NCBI GenBank assembly: GCA_031551125.1
Contig: JAVBOB010000021.1
Coordinates: 1 to 64,000, forward strand
DNA: 64,000 nucleotides
Direction of reading: 5' to 3'
From: JAIRNF01 sp031551125
Lineage (GTDB): Bacteria > Bacteroidota > Bacteroidia > Bacteroidales > UBA932
Shown: positions 19,270-27,843 of the stretch, one piece after another
Position numbering within the stretch: position 1 is the stretch's first letter
How the letters are laid out: every line of letters starts with the position of its first letter
Program-made: the position numbers and the translations under genes
The notes under the pieces: generated by a model
The model's input: the letters and a program-made list of their open reading frames with translations, nothing else
Told to the model about the DNA's origin: nothing
Database searches by the model: none

Positions 19270-20619
19270 TTATTGAAATTTCTTCAAAATCTCATTTACC
19301 TTGCCTAACTTTTCAGCCAGCAATTCATCAGTTTTGGCTTCGGCAATAAAGCGCAGGTAGGGTTCGGTATTTGAAGGGCGGATGTTGAACCACCAATCGG
19401 TAAATTCTAAGCGGTAGCCGTCAAAATCAAGTTGTGCTGTAGGTTTTTCTGTAGAAAGAAAGTAATCACGTACAGCATCCATAGCACCTTGCTTATCCTG
19501 TATCTTATAGTTCAGCTCGCCGGAATTTTTGTACACGGCAATTTGCGAGATAAGCCGGCTAACGCTAACGCCCTTACGCTTCATATCGGCAACAATATCA
19601 AGTATGATAAGGCATGCCAGTAAACCGCTGTCGGAGTATGAAAAATCACGGAAGTAGTAGTGACCTGCCAGCTCACCGCCATATATTCCGTCAATCTCTC
19701 TCAGCTTCGGTGCAGCAAAGGCACGTCCTACACGCCATGTGTGCATCTCAACAGAAAAATGTTTGGATAGGTATTCGCCAACTGCTTTTGAGGTGCGAAT
19801 ATCCTGTAACACCTTAGCGCCTTTTATATCCTTACCTTCAAAGAAGTAATGTCCCAGCACCGCAATCATTAAATCAGGCGATATGAACTGTCCCTTCTCA
19901 TCCACAAACATTACGCGGTCGGCATCACCATCGAATATTACGCCAATATCGCACCCCTTCTCCAACACCATTCGCTTAAGGGCTGCAACGTTTTCAGTAA
20001 CCAGCGGATTGGCCTCATGGTTTGGGAATGTACCGTCCAGCTCATCAAATAAGTAGTGGTGTTTTTCGCCCAGTACGTCTTTAGCCAGCAATGCCGCCAT
20101 GCCGTTAGAAAGGTCTATGGCTATATTCAGGTTGGAGTAGTCGCCACGGTATCGCTTTAAGAAGGTCAGATAGTCCTCTTTAACCTCCAGCTCCTTCACC
20201 TGTCCTTTTACCATAGCGGGTTTCACTTTGGCAGTACGAACAAGGGTTTCAAGCTCCCTTAATCCGGTATCGTAACCAACAGGTAAAGCGTTTTCTCTTG
20301 AAACTTTAAGTCCGTTATACTCTCTAGGGTTGTGTGATGCTGTTATTTGAACAGATGCTTTAAAGCCATACTTAACGGTAGCGTAGTACACCATAGGAGT
20401 GGTTGACAGCCCTATGCTGAACACATCGGCTCCGGCATCGGTAATACCTCGGGTAAGGTAGTCGAAAATTTCAGGTGATGATACTCGAACATCCCGACCA
20501 ACCAGTATGCGGTCTGTTTTCAATAGCGATGGGAGGAAAAACCCCATTTTGTAAACATCATCTTTAGAAAAATCTTGGTTGTATATTCCCCGAATATCGT
20601 ATGCGTGAAATGCTCCCAT
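19270..20619 (-). CDS. Phosphomannomutase/phosphoglucomutase family protein
   Basis: Alpha-D-phosphohexomutase of 449 aa, interconverting hexose 1- and 6-phosphates. The phosphoserine loop TASHNP is at residues 93-98 (catalytic S95), the metal loop DGDADR at 230-235, a GELAGHYYFRD sugar loop near 320 and the phosphate-binding RPSNTEPYLR near the C-terminus. All key residues are present. The exact sugar (mannose, glucose or glucosamine) cannot be decided. Follows def by 18 bases in the same direction; glucose-1-phosphate formed here could link to the glycogen genes at 36-46 kb. Confidence 0.92.
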   Translation of the reverse strand: MGAFHAYDIRGIYNQDFSKDDVYKMGFFLPSLLKTDRILVGRDVRVSSPEIFDYLTRGITDAGADVFSIGLSTTPMVYYATVKYGFKASVQITASHNPREYNGLKVSRENALPVGYDTGLRELETLVRTAKVKPAMVKGQVKELEVKEDYLTFLKRYRGDYSNLNIAIDLSNGMAALLAKDVLGEKHHYLFDELDGTFPNHEANPLVTENVAALKRMVLEKGCDIGVIFDGDADRVMFVDEKGQFISPDLMIAVLGHYFFEGKDIKGAKVLQDIRTSKAVGEYLSKHFSVEMHTWRVGRAFAAPKLREIDGIYGGELAGHYYFRDFSYSDSGLLACLIILDIVADMKRKGVSVSRLISQIAVYKNSGELNYKIQDKQGAMDAVRDYFLSTEKPTAQLDFDGYRLEFTDWWFNIRPSNTEPYLRFIAEAKTDELLAEKLGKVNEILKKFQ

Positions 20620-20637
20620 GCTACTGTTAGTTTTATG

Positions 20638-21189
20638 CTAGCCTATTTTTGTTTTATATCCGCTGCTGTATTCGCCTTTAGCCATTTTTTGTAGGCGTGA
20701 ACTCATTAACTTCTTCCGAATGGCAGCCAAGTGGTCAACAAAAAGAATGCCTTCGAGGTGGTCGTTCTCATGCTGTACCACGCGGGCGGGCATACCTTCC
20801 AGCCATTCGTCATGTTCCTGAAAGTTTTCGTCAAAGTATTTTACTCGTACTTTTCTTGGACGCTTTACGTCTTCATGCAGCTTCGGCAGGCTTAAACAAC
20901 CTTCGTTAAATGCCCACTCATCATCAGAAAATTCAACAAATTCAGGATTAATAAATACTCGTTTGAAATCTTTTGCTGTAGGGTCGTCATCTTCAAAAGA
21001 AGTAGCATCAACGATAAACAAACGAATGGATTTACCTACTTGAGGTGCTGCCAAACCAATACCATCAGCATTGTACATGGTTTCCCACATATTTGCGATA
21101 AGTGCTTGTAAATCGGGATAATCGGCAGGTACAGGTTCTGCCTTCTTCTTTAAAACGGGTGAACCGTAAACGTATATGGGTAGTATCAT
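20638..21189 (-). CDS. def: Peptide deformylase
   Basis: Removes the N-formyl group from nascent proteins, metal-dependent, 183 aa. All three motifs are intact: GIGLAAPQVG at residues 43-52, EGCLSLP at 96-102 (metal ligand C98) and HENDH at 140-144 (ligands H140 and H144, catalytic E141). Part of the minus-strand cluster ruvX-def-phosphohexomutase-murF: 82 bases after ruvX and 18 before the mutase gene. ruvX next to def is a common Bacteroidetes order. Confidence 0.96.
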   Translation of the reverse strand: MILPIYVYGSPVLKKKAEPVPADYPDLQALIANMWETMYNADGIGLAAPQVGKSIRLFIVDATSFEDDDPTAKDFKRVFINPEFVEFSDDEWAFNEGCLSLPKLHEDVKRPRKVRVKYFDENFQEHDEWLEGMPARVVQHENDHLEGILFVDHLAAIRKKLMSSRLQKMAKGEYSSGYKTKIG

Positions 21190-21271
21190 TTATTGAATAT
21201 TTTATATTTATTATTGAATATTAGCGGTACTTGCATTCGGTCAATATTCAATTTTCAATGATCAATTATCA
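21188..21271. repeat. AT-rich family E words
   Basis: ttgaatattttatatttatt and related tattgaatatt / tcaatattcaattttcaatg words repeat in both orientations in the 82-base gap between def and ruvX. Low-complexity intergenic repeat as also seen at 23190-23395 and 25440-25515. Confidence 0.45.
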
Positions 21272-21694
21272 TTATTTTTTGTTTTCTCTTTCTTCCAAAT
21301 AAGATTGGAGTATTATTACTGCGCTAACCTTATCAACTAAGGCTTTATCTCGTCGGTCTTTCTTTTTCACGCCCCCGTCAATCATGGCTTGAAAGGCTAT
21401 TTTTGAAGTAAAGCGCTCGTCAACCAAATCAACCGGGATATCGGGAAATTTCTTCTTCAGCTGCTTTACAAAAGCCTCTACCAGTGGTGTCGCATGGGCA
21501 GAAGAGGTATCTAAATTTTTTGGCATTCCTACCACAAACCGCTCCACCTGTTCTTTGTTCAAAAAGTCTGCCAAAAATGCAAGAACTTCTGACGAATGTA
21601 CTGTAGTCAGGGCAGTAGCAATAAGCTGTAAAGGGTCGGTTGTTGCCAAGCCTACCCGTTTCTGACCGTAGTCTATAGCAATAATACGAGACAT
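21272..21694 (-). CDS. ruvX: Putative pre-16S rRNA nuclease / YqgF (RuvX) protein
   Basis: RNase-H-fold nuclease, 140 aa, thought to finish the 5' end of 16S rRNA; formerly called Holliday junction resolvase-like. Shows IAIDYGQKRVGLA at the N-terminus (first catalytic Asp), the VVGMPKNLD segment, LVDERFTSKIA, and the last acidic helix DKVSAVIILQSYLE. I use the ATG at 21694; another ATG at 21703 adds three residues. Divergent from fabG, with a -7 box about 18 bases upstream. A true ruvC is present elsewhere in the window (56.8 kb). Confidence 0.92.
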   Translation of the reverse strand: MSRIIAIDYGQKRVGLATTDPLQLIATALTTVHSSEVLAFLADFLNKEQVERFVVGMPKNLDTSSAHATPLVEAFVKQLKKKFPDIPVDLVDERFTSKIAFQAMIDGGVKKKDRRDKALVDKVSAVIILQSYLEERENKK

Positions 21695-21712
21695 TAGCGG
21701 CATAGTTTACCA

Positions 21713-21747
21713 CAAAGGTAGCTATTTTGGATAATTTACTACCTTTG
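21713..21747. promoter_or_regulatory. Divergent -7 boxes between ruvX and fabG
   Basis: CAAAGGTA at 21713-21720 (TACCTTTG on the minus strand, toward ruvX) and TACCTTTG at 21740-21747 (toward fabG) form a perfect 8-bp inverted repeat with a 19-base centre. Each is a perfect TAnnTTTG box pointing outward, so the upstream regions of the two promoters overlap completely. Confidence 0.65.
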
Positions 21748-21778
21748 CACTTCTTAACTAAATCCTAGCAAAGAAAAC

Positions 21779-22525
21779 ATGAAATTACTTGAAGGAAAGG
21801 TTGCCATAGTTACCGGAGCCGCTCGCGGTATAGGTAAGGCCATTGCGCTACGTTTGGCGCAGGAAGGTGCTGCTATCGCATTCACCGATTTGAAGATTGA
21901 CGACAACGCTATGGCTGTTGAAAAAGAGTTGCAAGCATTTGGCGTCAAAGCTAAAGCTTATGCCTCGAATGCTGCTAACTACAACGACACAATGGTGGTT
22001 GTTGACCAAATTGTAAAGGATTTTGGTCGTGTAGATGTACTGGTAAACAACGCCGGTATTACTCGCGATACGCTGCTAATGCGTATGACCGAGGAGCAAT
22101 GGGATATGGTAATTACCGTTAACCTAAAATCTGCATTCAACTTTACAAAGGCTGTACAGCCCATTATGCTTAAGCAAAAATCGGGAAGCATTATTAATAT
22201 GAGTTCGGTTGTAGGGGTATCCGGTAATGCCGGACAGGCCAACTATTCTGCTTCAAAGGCAGGTCTTATCGGTTTCAGCAAGTCGGTTGCCAAAGAATTG
22301 GGCTCACGCAACATTCGCTGCAATGCTATTGCTCCTGGCTTTATTGTTACCGAAATGACCGGACAGCTACCCGAAGAAGTTCGTGCTGCATGGATGGATA
22401 AAATTCCGTTGAAGCGTGGTGGAACTCCTGACGATGTTGCCAACGCGACACTGTTCCTTGCCTCTGATTTATCGGCATACGTGAGTGGACAGGTGATTAA
22501 CGTTTGCGGAGGAATGAATACCTAG
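21779..22525 (+). CDS. fabG: 3-oxoacyl-[acyl-carrier-protein] reductase
   Basis: NADPH-dependent short-chain dehydrogenase of fatty-acid elongation, 248 aa. Cofactor loop TGAARGIGKA at residues 12-21, NNAG at 90-93, and the catalytic serine (S142/S143) with Y156-x3-K160 in NYSASK; the C-terminal AYVSGQVINVCGGM is also typical of FabG. It stands alone between ruvX (divergent) and flavodoxin (convergent), not in a fab cluster. A strong terminator follows. Confidence 0.9.
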   Translation: MKLLEGKVAIVTGAARGIGKAIALRLAQEGAAIAFTDLKIDDNAMAVEKELQAFGVKAKAYASNAANYNDTMVVVDQIVKDFGRVDVLVNNAGITRDTLLMRMTEEQWDMVITVNLKSAFNFTKAVQPIMLKQKSGSIINMSSVVGVSGNAGQANYSASKAGLIGFSKSVAKELGSRNIRCNAIAPGFIVTEMTGQLPEEVRAAWMDKIPLKRGGTPDDVANATLFLASDLSAYVSGQVINVCGGMNT

Positions 22526-22555
22526 TGAATGGTGAGAAGTAAATAGTGAATAGTT

Positions 22556-22591
22556 AAAAAGAGGTTGTTCTGTCAAGAACAACCTCTTTTT
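22556..22591. terminator. Bidirectional terminator between fabG and flavodoxin
   Basis: Perfect 10-bp stem GAGGTTGTTC (22561-22570) / GAACAACCTC (22577-22586), 6-base loop, five Ts on the right and five As on the left, so it can end transcripts from both convergent genes. Confidence 0.9.
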
Positions 22592-22651
22592 GTGTATTTG
22601 AGAGTTAACTTATTGCAAATGCAATACGGCAAAACTCAATTTAATGATATC

Positions 22652-23161
22652 TTAGCTGAACTCTGTTGCGAGCTGCTTTACCCAATCCTTAATACGCTTA
22701 TCGGTTTTGTCTGATTGGTTTTCAACATCAATGGCAAGCCCCAAAAACATCCCATCTTTTAGCGCTTTTGAATGCTCAAACTCATAACCTTTTGGCGATG
22801 TTAAGCCCACTAGCTTGGCACCACATACTTCAAATAGTTCAGCAAGTAAGCCTATGCCGTCAACAAAGTTTTCGGGATAGTTTACTTGGTCGCCTAAGCC
22901 GAATATGGCAACTTTCTGCTTTTTCAGCTTCAATCCTTCTAAATCGGGAACCAGCTCGTCCCAGTAGGTGGGTAGTTCACCGTCAAACCAAGTAGCTGCG
23001 CCAAGTATAAGGTTTTCGTACTTGGTAAAATCGGTTCCCTTCGCCGTTTCAACATTAATAATATCTATTTGTACATCGTTATCGAATGCACTTTTAATCG
23101 CTTCCGTAATCTTTGCGGTTTTATTAGTCGATGTGCCGTAGAATAGTCCTATCGGTTTCAT
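22652..23161 (-). CDS. fldA: Flavodoxin (long-chain type)
   Basis: FMN-containing electron carrier, 169 aa. The N-terminal phosphate loop GLFYGTSTNKTAKI, the ILGAATWFDGELPTYWDE segment and VAIFGLGDQVNYPENFVDG are diagnostic of long-chain flavodoxins. It would serve as a low-potential electron donor, replacing ferredoxin under iron limitation. Monocistronic by context: convergent with fabG and separated from the 2-oxoacid dehydrogenase genes by a 236-base AT-rich gap. Confidence 0.93.
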   Translation of the reverse strand: MKPIGLFYGTSTNKTAKITEAIKSAFDNDVQIDIINVETAKGTDFTKYENLILGAATWFDGELPTYWDELVPDLEGLKLKKQKVAIFGLGDQVNYPENFVDGIGLLAELFEVCGAKLVGLTSPKGYEFEHSKALKDGMFLGLAIDVENQSDKTDKRIKDWVKQLATEFS

Positions 23162-23179
23162 ATTATTGTAGATTTTGGT

Positions 23180-23397
23180 GTTAGTATGTAAGGTTGGTTA
23201 TTCAAGTAGTTATCTATTGTTATTTGTTGGTTGTTATTAGTTATTCAATAGTTAGTTGTTGTTTTGTGGATGTTGAAGGCTTATGCTTTTGTCAATATCT
23301 CAGTGCAATTATAATAACCAATAACCATTAGTAATCATTAAACAGCAAACTAAATAACTATTAAACAGCTACCTAATAACCATTAAATAAACGGTAG
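23180..23397. repeat. Family E degenerate repeats (TTATTAGTTATT / AATAACCATTAA)
   Basis: The left half is built of words such as gttatttgttggttgttatt and agttattcaatagttagttg, the right half of their reverse complements (aataaccaataaccattagt, aataactattaaacagctac). The whole gap can fold as a long imperfect hairpin. No ORF or promoter is convincing. Confidence 0.55.
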
Positions 23398-25431
23398 TTA
23401 GTATGCCAGTAGTTCTTTTGCCGCCTTGTATATTTTTTCGGCGCTGGGCAAAATGGCAGATTCCAAGTTATGATGGAACCCTACAGGGGTAAAGGTTGAA
23501 CCTACCCGCAGTACCGGAGCATCGAGATACCGGAATAACTCCGAACCAATTTGTGCGGCAATCTCAGCACCAAAGCCGGAGAATACCTTATCCTCATGTA
23601 CTACCAGCACCTTATTGGTTTTCTTCACTGTTTTTGCAATAGCCTCTTTGTCTAGCGGAATAAGCGAACGGAGATCGAGAACCTCAATGCTCTGTCCGCT
23701 TTCTTTAAATATACGTTCGGCAACATCTAAGCTCAGGTGTGTTGTGTTGCCGTAGGTAATAATGCTAAGAGCTGTTCCTTCCCTGCGAATACGTGCTTTA
23801 CCAAAGGGCACTTCAAAATCGGGAGGTATGGGGGTTGATGCGGGAACGGCGTTATACTGAGCTTTTGGCTCTAAAAAAAGTGTGAAGCCTTTTGAACGTA
23901 TGCTGGTACGCAATAACCCCGCGGCATCGTCGGCAAATGAAGGATATACTATCCGTGCACCCGGCAGGTTGGTTAGCGCACCTTCTAAGGTTTGTGAGTG
24001 GTATAAGCCTCCACCGATATAACCTCCGGAAGCCAGCCTAACGGTAATGTTTGGTACAAACTTTCCGTTGTTACGCCAGTACTCATGCGTACATTCTACG
24101 TACTGCTCAACGGCAGGCCAAAAGTAGTCGGCAAATTCGGCTCCCTCAATCACAATGCGAATCTTATCGTTAAAACGGCTCATACCGTTGGCTGTACCAA
24201 CAATAAAGTCTTCGGCAATAGGCGCGTTAAATACCCGTTCTTTACCAAACTCCGGCTGCATACCTTTGGTAACGTTGAATACCCCGCCTTTTCCCTTGTT
24301 GGCAACATCCTGCCCCCATAAAAATGTATCGGGATTGTAGCGAAACTCGGCTTTCAGCGTTTCATTCAATGCAGTTACCAACGGTATCTTTTCTCCTTCG
24401 TAGTCATGCGTTCCATCCACATACTTTTGTGGTTGGTAAGGCTCAGGTAGTACAAAATCCAGTATGCTGTCCGGGCTGGGGTCGGGTGCAGCCATTGCCT
24501 TGCGGTTAGCATTGCGCAGCTCATCCTTCACCTCATTTTCTATGGCAACCAGCTCTTCTTCCGTAAAACGTTCGTAGCGTAACAGCATACGGCGGAATTT
24601 TGCCAAGGGGTCTGCCGCTTTAACGTATGCCAGCTCGTTCTCGTCACGATACAGCGTTTGCTTATCGGAGTTGGAGTGCGAGTGTATGCGTACACAGTTA
24701 GCCTGTACTATTACCGGCTCTTGATTGGCAATAGCATGTTCACGTGCTTCGGTCATGGCGTTCATGGAATCGAATACATCTTTACCGTTACAGTAAATAA
24801 TTTTTAGGTTCTTGAAGCCCGCAAAATCTTCGGCAACCTTGCGGTTGGCAGTTTGCTCATCTTTCGGCACGGAAATACCGTAACCGTTATCCTGTATCAC
24901 AAAAATAACGGGTAGCTTTTCTCTGCAAGCGCCGCTGATAGCTTCGTACACAAAACCTTCTGATGTTGATGCTTCTCCGTGTGAGGTAATGGCAACACCT
25001 TTATGCTTGTAGTAAACCATTGCTCTTGCTACACCTGCGGCATGCAAGTTCTGTGTTGCTGTTGCCGATGATACGTTATGAATGCCCCACTCAATTTTAG
25101 AAAAGTGGTTAGACATGTGTCGTCCGCCACTTGTCAGGTCTGTGGCTTTTGACAGTCCGTTAAGTATAATTTCTTCAGCCGTAATGCCTGCCGACAGGGC
25201 AGTAAGCATATCTCGGTAGTAGGGAAACAGGTGGTCTTCACCACGTGTGAATACTTGTCCCATTGCCAGCTGTATGCCGTCATGTCCGGCATAAGGCCCG
25301 TGGAACGACCATCCCAGCGATTGCAGGAGGTAAACGGGTGCTTTTTCGTCAATGGCGCGTCCCAGCGTCATTAGGTGGAACCACTTTTTCAGCGTTTCCT
25401 TATCGGTTGTTTTTATATCGTACTTTTTCAT
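23398..25431 (-). CDS. 2-oxoacid dehydrogenase E1, fused alpha and beta subunits
   Basis: Thiamine-diphosphate dehydrogenase of 677 aa in which the alpha (residues about 1-330) and beta (about 345-677) chains, normally separate, are one polypeptide. Alpha half: the substrate/lipoyl-side segment GYAGHDGIQLAMG-like start, and the TPP motif GEASTSEG...QDNGYG. Beta half: WGQDVANKGKGGVFNVTKGM, FNAPIAEDFIVGTANGMS, and the C-terminal VVHEDKVFSGFGAEI. Most likely branched-chain 2-oxoacid (or pyruvate) dehydrogenase; substrate not decidable. It follows its E2 gene by 91 bases; no E3 in the window. Fused E1 of this sort is known in Bacteroidetes. Confidence 0.9.
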   Translation of the reverse strand: MKKYDIKTTDKETLKKWFHLMTLGRAIDEKAPVYLLQSLGWSFHGPYAGHDGIQLAMGQVFTRGEDHLFPYYRDMLTALSAGITAEEIILNGLSKATDLTSGGRHMSNHFSKIEWGIHNVSSATATQNLHAAGVARAMVYYKHKGVAITSHGEASTSEGFVYEAISGACREKLPVIFVIQDNGYGISVPKDEQTANRKVAEDFAGFKNLKIIYCNGKDVFDSMNAMTEAREHAIANQEPVIVQANCVRIHSHSNSDKQTLYRDENELAYVKAADPLAKFRRMLLRYERFTEEELVAIENEVKDELRNANRKAMAAPDPSPDSILDFVLPEPYQPQKYVDGTHDYEGEKIPLVTALNETLKAEFRYNPDTFLWGQDVANKGKGGVFNVTKGMQPEFGKERVFNAPIAEDFIVGTANGMSRFNDKIRIVIEGAEFADYFWPAVEQYVECTHEYWRNNGKFVPNITVRLASGGYIGGGLYHSQTLEGALTNLPGARIVYPSFADDAAGLLRTSIRSKGFTLFLEPKAQYNAVPASTPIPPDFEVPFGKARIRREGTALSIITYGNTTHLSLDVAERIFKESGQSIEVLDLRSLIPLDKEAIAKTVKKTNKVLVVHEDKVFSGFGAEIAAQIGSELFRYLDAPVLRVGSTFTPVGFHHNLESAILPSAEKIYKAAKELLAY

Positions 25432-25439
25432 GGTTGATC

Positions 25440-25515
25440 TGAGTTAATCGTTAAACGGTAGCCGTTAAACGAATATTGCAGAGTTATGCGTTAAACATTA
25501 AACTATAAACTTTCA
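25440..25515. repeat. Family E words between E2 and E1
   Basis: gttaatcgttaaacggtagccgtt and gcgttaaacattaaactata: degenerate GTTAAACG-type words in both orientations filling the 91-base gap. Similar words occur at 27213-27240, 30918-30945 and 36324-36355. Confidence 0.45.
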
Positions 25516-25522
25516 ACACTTC

Positions 25523-26845
25523 TTACTTATCCCAATTTTCCAAATAATCGGCTATTTGTTTCAGGAATGCTCCTCCCAATGCTCCGTCAACAATACGGTG
25601 GTCGTATGATAGCGACAGGTACATTTTGTGACGGATGGCAATCATATCGCCATCGGGAGTTTCTATTACAGCCGGTTTCTTTTCAATATATCCAACACCC
25701 AGTATGGCAACTTGCGGTTGATTAATAATAGGTGTACCTATAATGTTTTTAAACGTACCAAAGTTGGTAATGGTAAACGTACCGCCCTGTATATCGTCGG
25801 GCATAAGCTTATTGTTGCGTGCCTTGGCCGCAAGTGTTTCTATGGATGCCGCAAGCCCGTTCAGGTTCAGCTTATCCGCATTGCGTACTACGGGAACAAT
25901 AAGATTTCCGTTGGGCAGTGCAACAGCCACGCCCATGTTAATGTTCTTTTTCAGTATAATGTTGTATCCGTCAACTGATGCGTTTACTTTCGGAAAATCA
26001 ATCAATGCCTTAGAGCTAGCTTCAACTATGGCAGGCATGAAAGTTAGCTTTACGCCTTCGCGCTTGAAAAATTCGTCTTTCACCTTTTCCCTCCAACGTA
26101 CAAGGTTCGTAACATCAACCTCTATAACCGTTGTAACGTGCGGTGATACTTTCTTCGACATTACCATGTGGTCGGCAATAAGGCGACGTACCCTGTCCAT
26201 TTCCACTACCGTATCTTCGCCCTGAACGGTTATCACCGTTGGTGCAGCAGCTGTTACGGTATGTGTTGGTGCTGCGGCAGGTTGTGCTGTCGTCTTTTCG
26301 CTTGGCGTTGCTCCGCCTTTTTTCTTTTGCTCAATGTAACGCTCAATATCTGCTTTGCTTACACGACCTTCGTAGCCTGTTCCTGCAATGCTGTTCAGCT
26401 CATCGGTAGCTATATTTGCTTCCTGCGCAAGGCTCATAACCAACGGCGAGTAAAAACGTTTTGTGTCACTTTTACTTTGTTTTTCGGCAGGGGCTTCCTG
26501 AGCCTTTTGTTCAGGCTTAACGGGGGGTGTTGCTTTAGCCTCGGGTTGTTTGGGCGGCTCGGTAGCCGTAGGCTTCTCAACAGGCTTGCCTGTACTTGCT
26601 TCTCCTTCCAAATCAATAATGGCCATAACAGTTCCTACGGGAACGGTGTCACCTTCGGCAAACCGCAGCTCTAGCACTTTTCCGGCAACGGGTGACGGTA
26701 TTTCAGCGCTCACCTTTTGGGTGCTTACTTCAAACAGTACATCGTCTTCCTTAATTATGTCGCCCGGTTTCACAGCCCATCGCATGATGGTTCCTTCGGT
26801 AATACTTTCGCCCAATTTGGGCATTTTTATTTCAAATGTTGACAT
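25523..26845 (-). CDS. Dihydrolipoamide acyltransferase, E2 of 2-oxoacid dehydrogenase
   Basis: Core acyltransferase of 440 aa. Domains in order: one lipoyl domain (1-77) with the lipoyl-lysine at K44 in STQKVSAEIP (the usual DK pair is QK here), a Pro/Ala/Lys-rich linker, the E3/E1-binding peripheral domain (RFYSPLVMSLAQEANI...GRVSKADIERYIEQ), a second linker, and the catalytic domain ending with SYDHRIVDGALGGAF (His-x3-Asp motif). First gene of the E2-E1 pair, transcribed leftward. An inverted repeat 24 bases upstream of the start may be regulatory. Confidence 0.93.
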   Translation of the reverse strand: MSTFEIKMPKLGESITEGTIMRWAVKPGDIIKEDDVLFEVSTQKVSAEIPSPVAGKVLELRFAEGDTVPVGTVMAIIDLEGEASTGKPVEKPTATEPPKQPEAKATPPVKPEQKAQEAPAEKQSKSDTKRFYSPLVMSLAQEANIATDELNSIAGTGYEGRVSKADIERYIEQKKKGGATPSEKTTAQPAAAPTHTVTAAAPTVITVQGEDTVVEMDRVRRLIADHMVMSKKVSPHVTTVIEVDVTNLVRWREKVKDEFFKREGVKLTFMPAIVEASSKALIDFPKVNASVDGYNIILKKNINMGVAVALPNGNLIVPVVRNADKLNLNGLAASIETLAAKARNNKLMPDDIQGGTFTITNFGTFKNIIGTPIINQPQVAILGVGYIEKKPAVIETPDGDMIAIRHKMYLSLSYDHRIVDGALGGAFLKQIADYLENWDK

Positions 26846-27246
26846 AGTAGATTGATTTTTGTATGGTATATTCTGTGTGATACAGAATAGTTAGGTACTT
26901 TTTGTAGGTAAGTAACAACTCTCTTCGGCTTATGTTCGATTTGTTTTTAGCGGGGTTAATTTTTCTCAAAACTAACAGCCACCTTACCCCTCGTTCCCCT
27001 CTCCGCAAAAGAGAGGGGACGTGTACCGTTGTTGAAACAATTAGCTAGGGTATGCGTATTGTGATATGCGATTTTTAATGTGTGTATTGTCAAGGTCTGT
27101 CCCACTTTAGGGGGCTAGGTATCTTTGGCAGGAGAAGGGCACAGCGATTGAGAAAGGCCAAAGTTTTTGGTATAAGTTTTGCAGCCCAAACGTAGGGTGT
27201 ATCATTTTCGTTTAACGCCTAACCCTTTACGCTTAACAAAAAAGTG
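26846..27246. other. Gene-free gap: inverted repeat, family D hairpin
   Basis: About 400 bases with no gene. A perfect 8-5-8 inverted repeat TATTCTGT-GTGAT-ACAGAATA (26869-26889) is a candidate operator for the E2-E1 genes, 24 bases from the E2 start. A family D hairpin (tcccctctccgcaaaagagaggg) is at 26993-27018. TATCTTTG at 27120-27127 is a possible plus-strand -7 box further upstream of the sigma factor. Family E words (cgtttaacgcctaacccttt) precede the nearer promoter. Confidence 0.5.
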
Positions 27247-27254
27247 TAACTTTG
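27247..27254 (+). promoter_or_regulatory. -7 box of ECF sigma operon
   Basis: TAACTTTG, a perfect TAnnTTTG box 16 bases ahead of the TTG start at 27271, so the transcript would have a very short leader. No clear -33. Confidence 0.55.
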
Positions 27255-27270
27255 TAAAAATTGCCAATAG

Positions 27271-27843
27271 TTGGGACAGCTGACAAATAGCATATCAACG
27301 CTTAGCGACGAAGAACTTTTATCCTGTTACTGTAAAACGGGAGAATCGGACTATTTCGGGCAGCTGTATAATCGTTACATTCCTTTGGTGTACGGGCTTA
27401 GCCTGAAATATCTGCAAAATGCCGATAAGGCTGAAGATGCTACCATGCAGCTATTTGAAGATTTGCTGCCTAAAATTTCGAACTACAATATTAAAACCTT
27501 TCGTACATGGCTTTATACGGTGGCAAAAAACCATTGTTTACAGCAGCTGCGTAAGGTTGAACGAGAAATTTTGGTTGATGCTGACAGGTTAGCTATGGAA
27601 TCGGACTCTGTTTTGCATCTATTTAGTGAGGAGGACGGTAGCGAGCGGCTACAGGCGCTTAACCGTTGCATGGAGAAGCTGCCCGAACCGCAGCGGCTAA
27701 GCCTTACCAAGTTTTTTATGGAAGAAATGTCGTATGCCGATATTGTAGATGCTACCGGATACCATCTGAAAAGTGTAAAGAGCCATATACAAAACGGGAA
27801 ACGTAACCTTAAAAATTGTATTGAAAACAGTAAGCCCGAATGA
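27271..27843 (+). CDS. ECF-type RNA polymerase sigma factor
   Basis: Sigma-70 family protein of 190 aa. Region 2 is visible at about residues 28-95 (FGQLYNRYIPLVYGLSLKYL, NADKAEDATMQLFEDL, FRTWLYTVAKNHCLQ), a short linker, and region 4 at about 125-180 (LPEPQRLSLTKFFMEEMSYADI, then the recognition helix GYHLKSVKSHIQNGKRNL). The start is a TTG at 27271; there is no suitable ATG before region 2. Its stop overlaps the start of the next gene by four bases (ATGA), so the pair is translationally coupled and probably forms a signalling unit. Confidence 0.88.
   Translation: MGQLTNSISTLSDEELLSCYCKTGESDYFGQLYNRYIPLVYGLSLKYLQNADKAEDATMQLFEDLLPKISNYNIKTFRTWLYTVAKNHCLQQLRKVEREILVDADRLAMESDSVLHLFSEEDGSERLQALNRCMEKLPEPQRLSLTKFFMEEMSYADIVDATGYHLKSVKSHIQNGKRNLKNCIENSKPE

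Noticed and set aside
25743..26674. Plus-strand ORFs of 100-168 aa over the E2 gene
   Set aside because: Antisense shadows of a low-complexity linker and the catalytic domain; no promoter or family signal.
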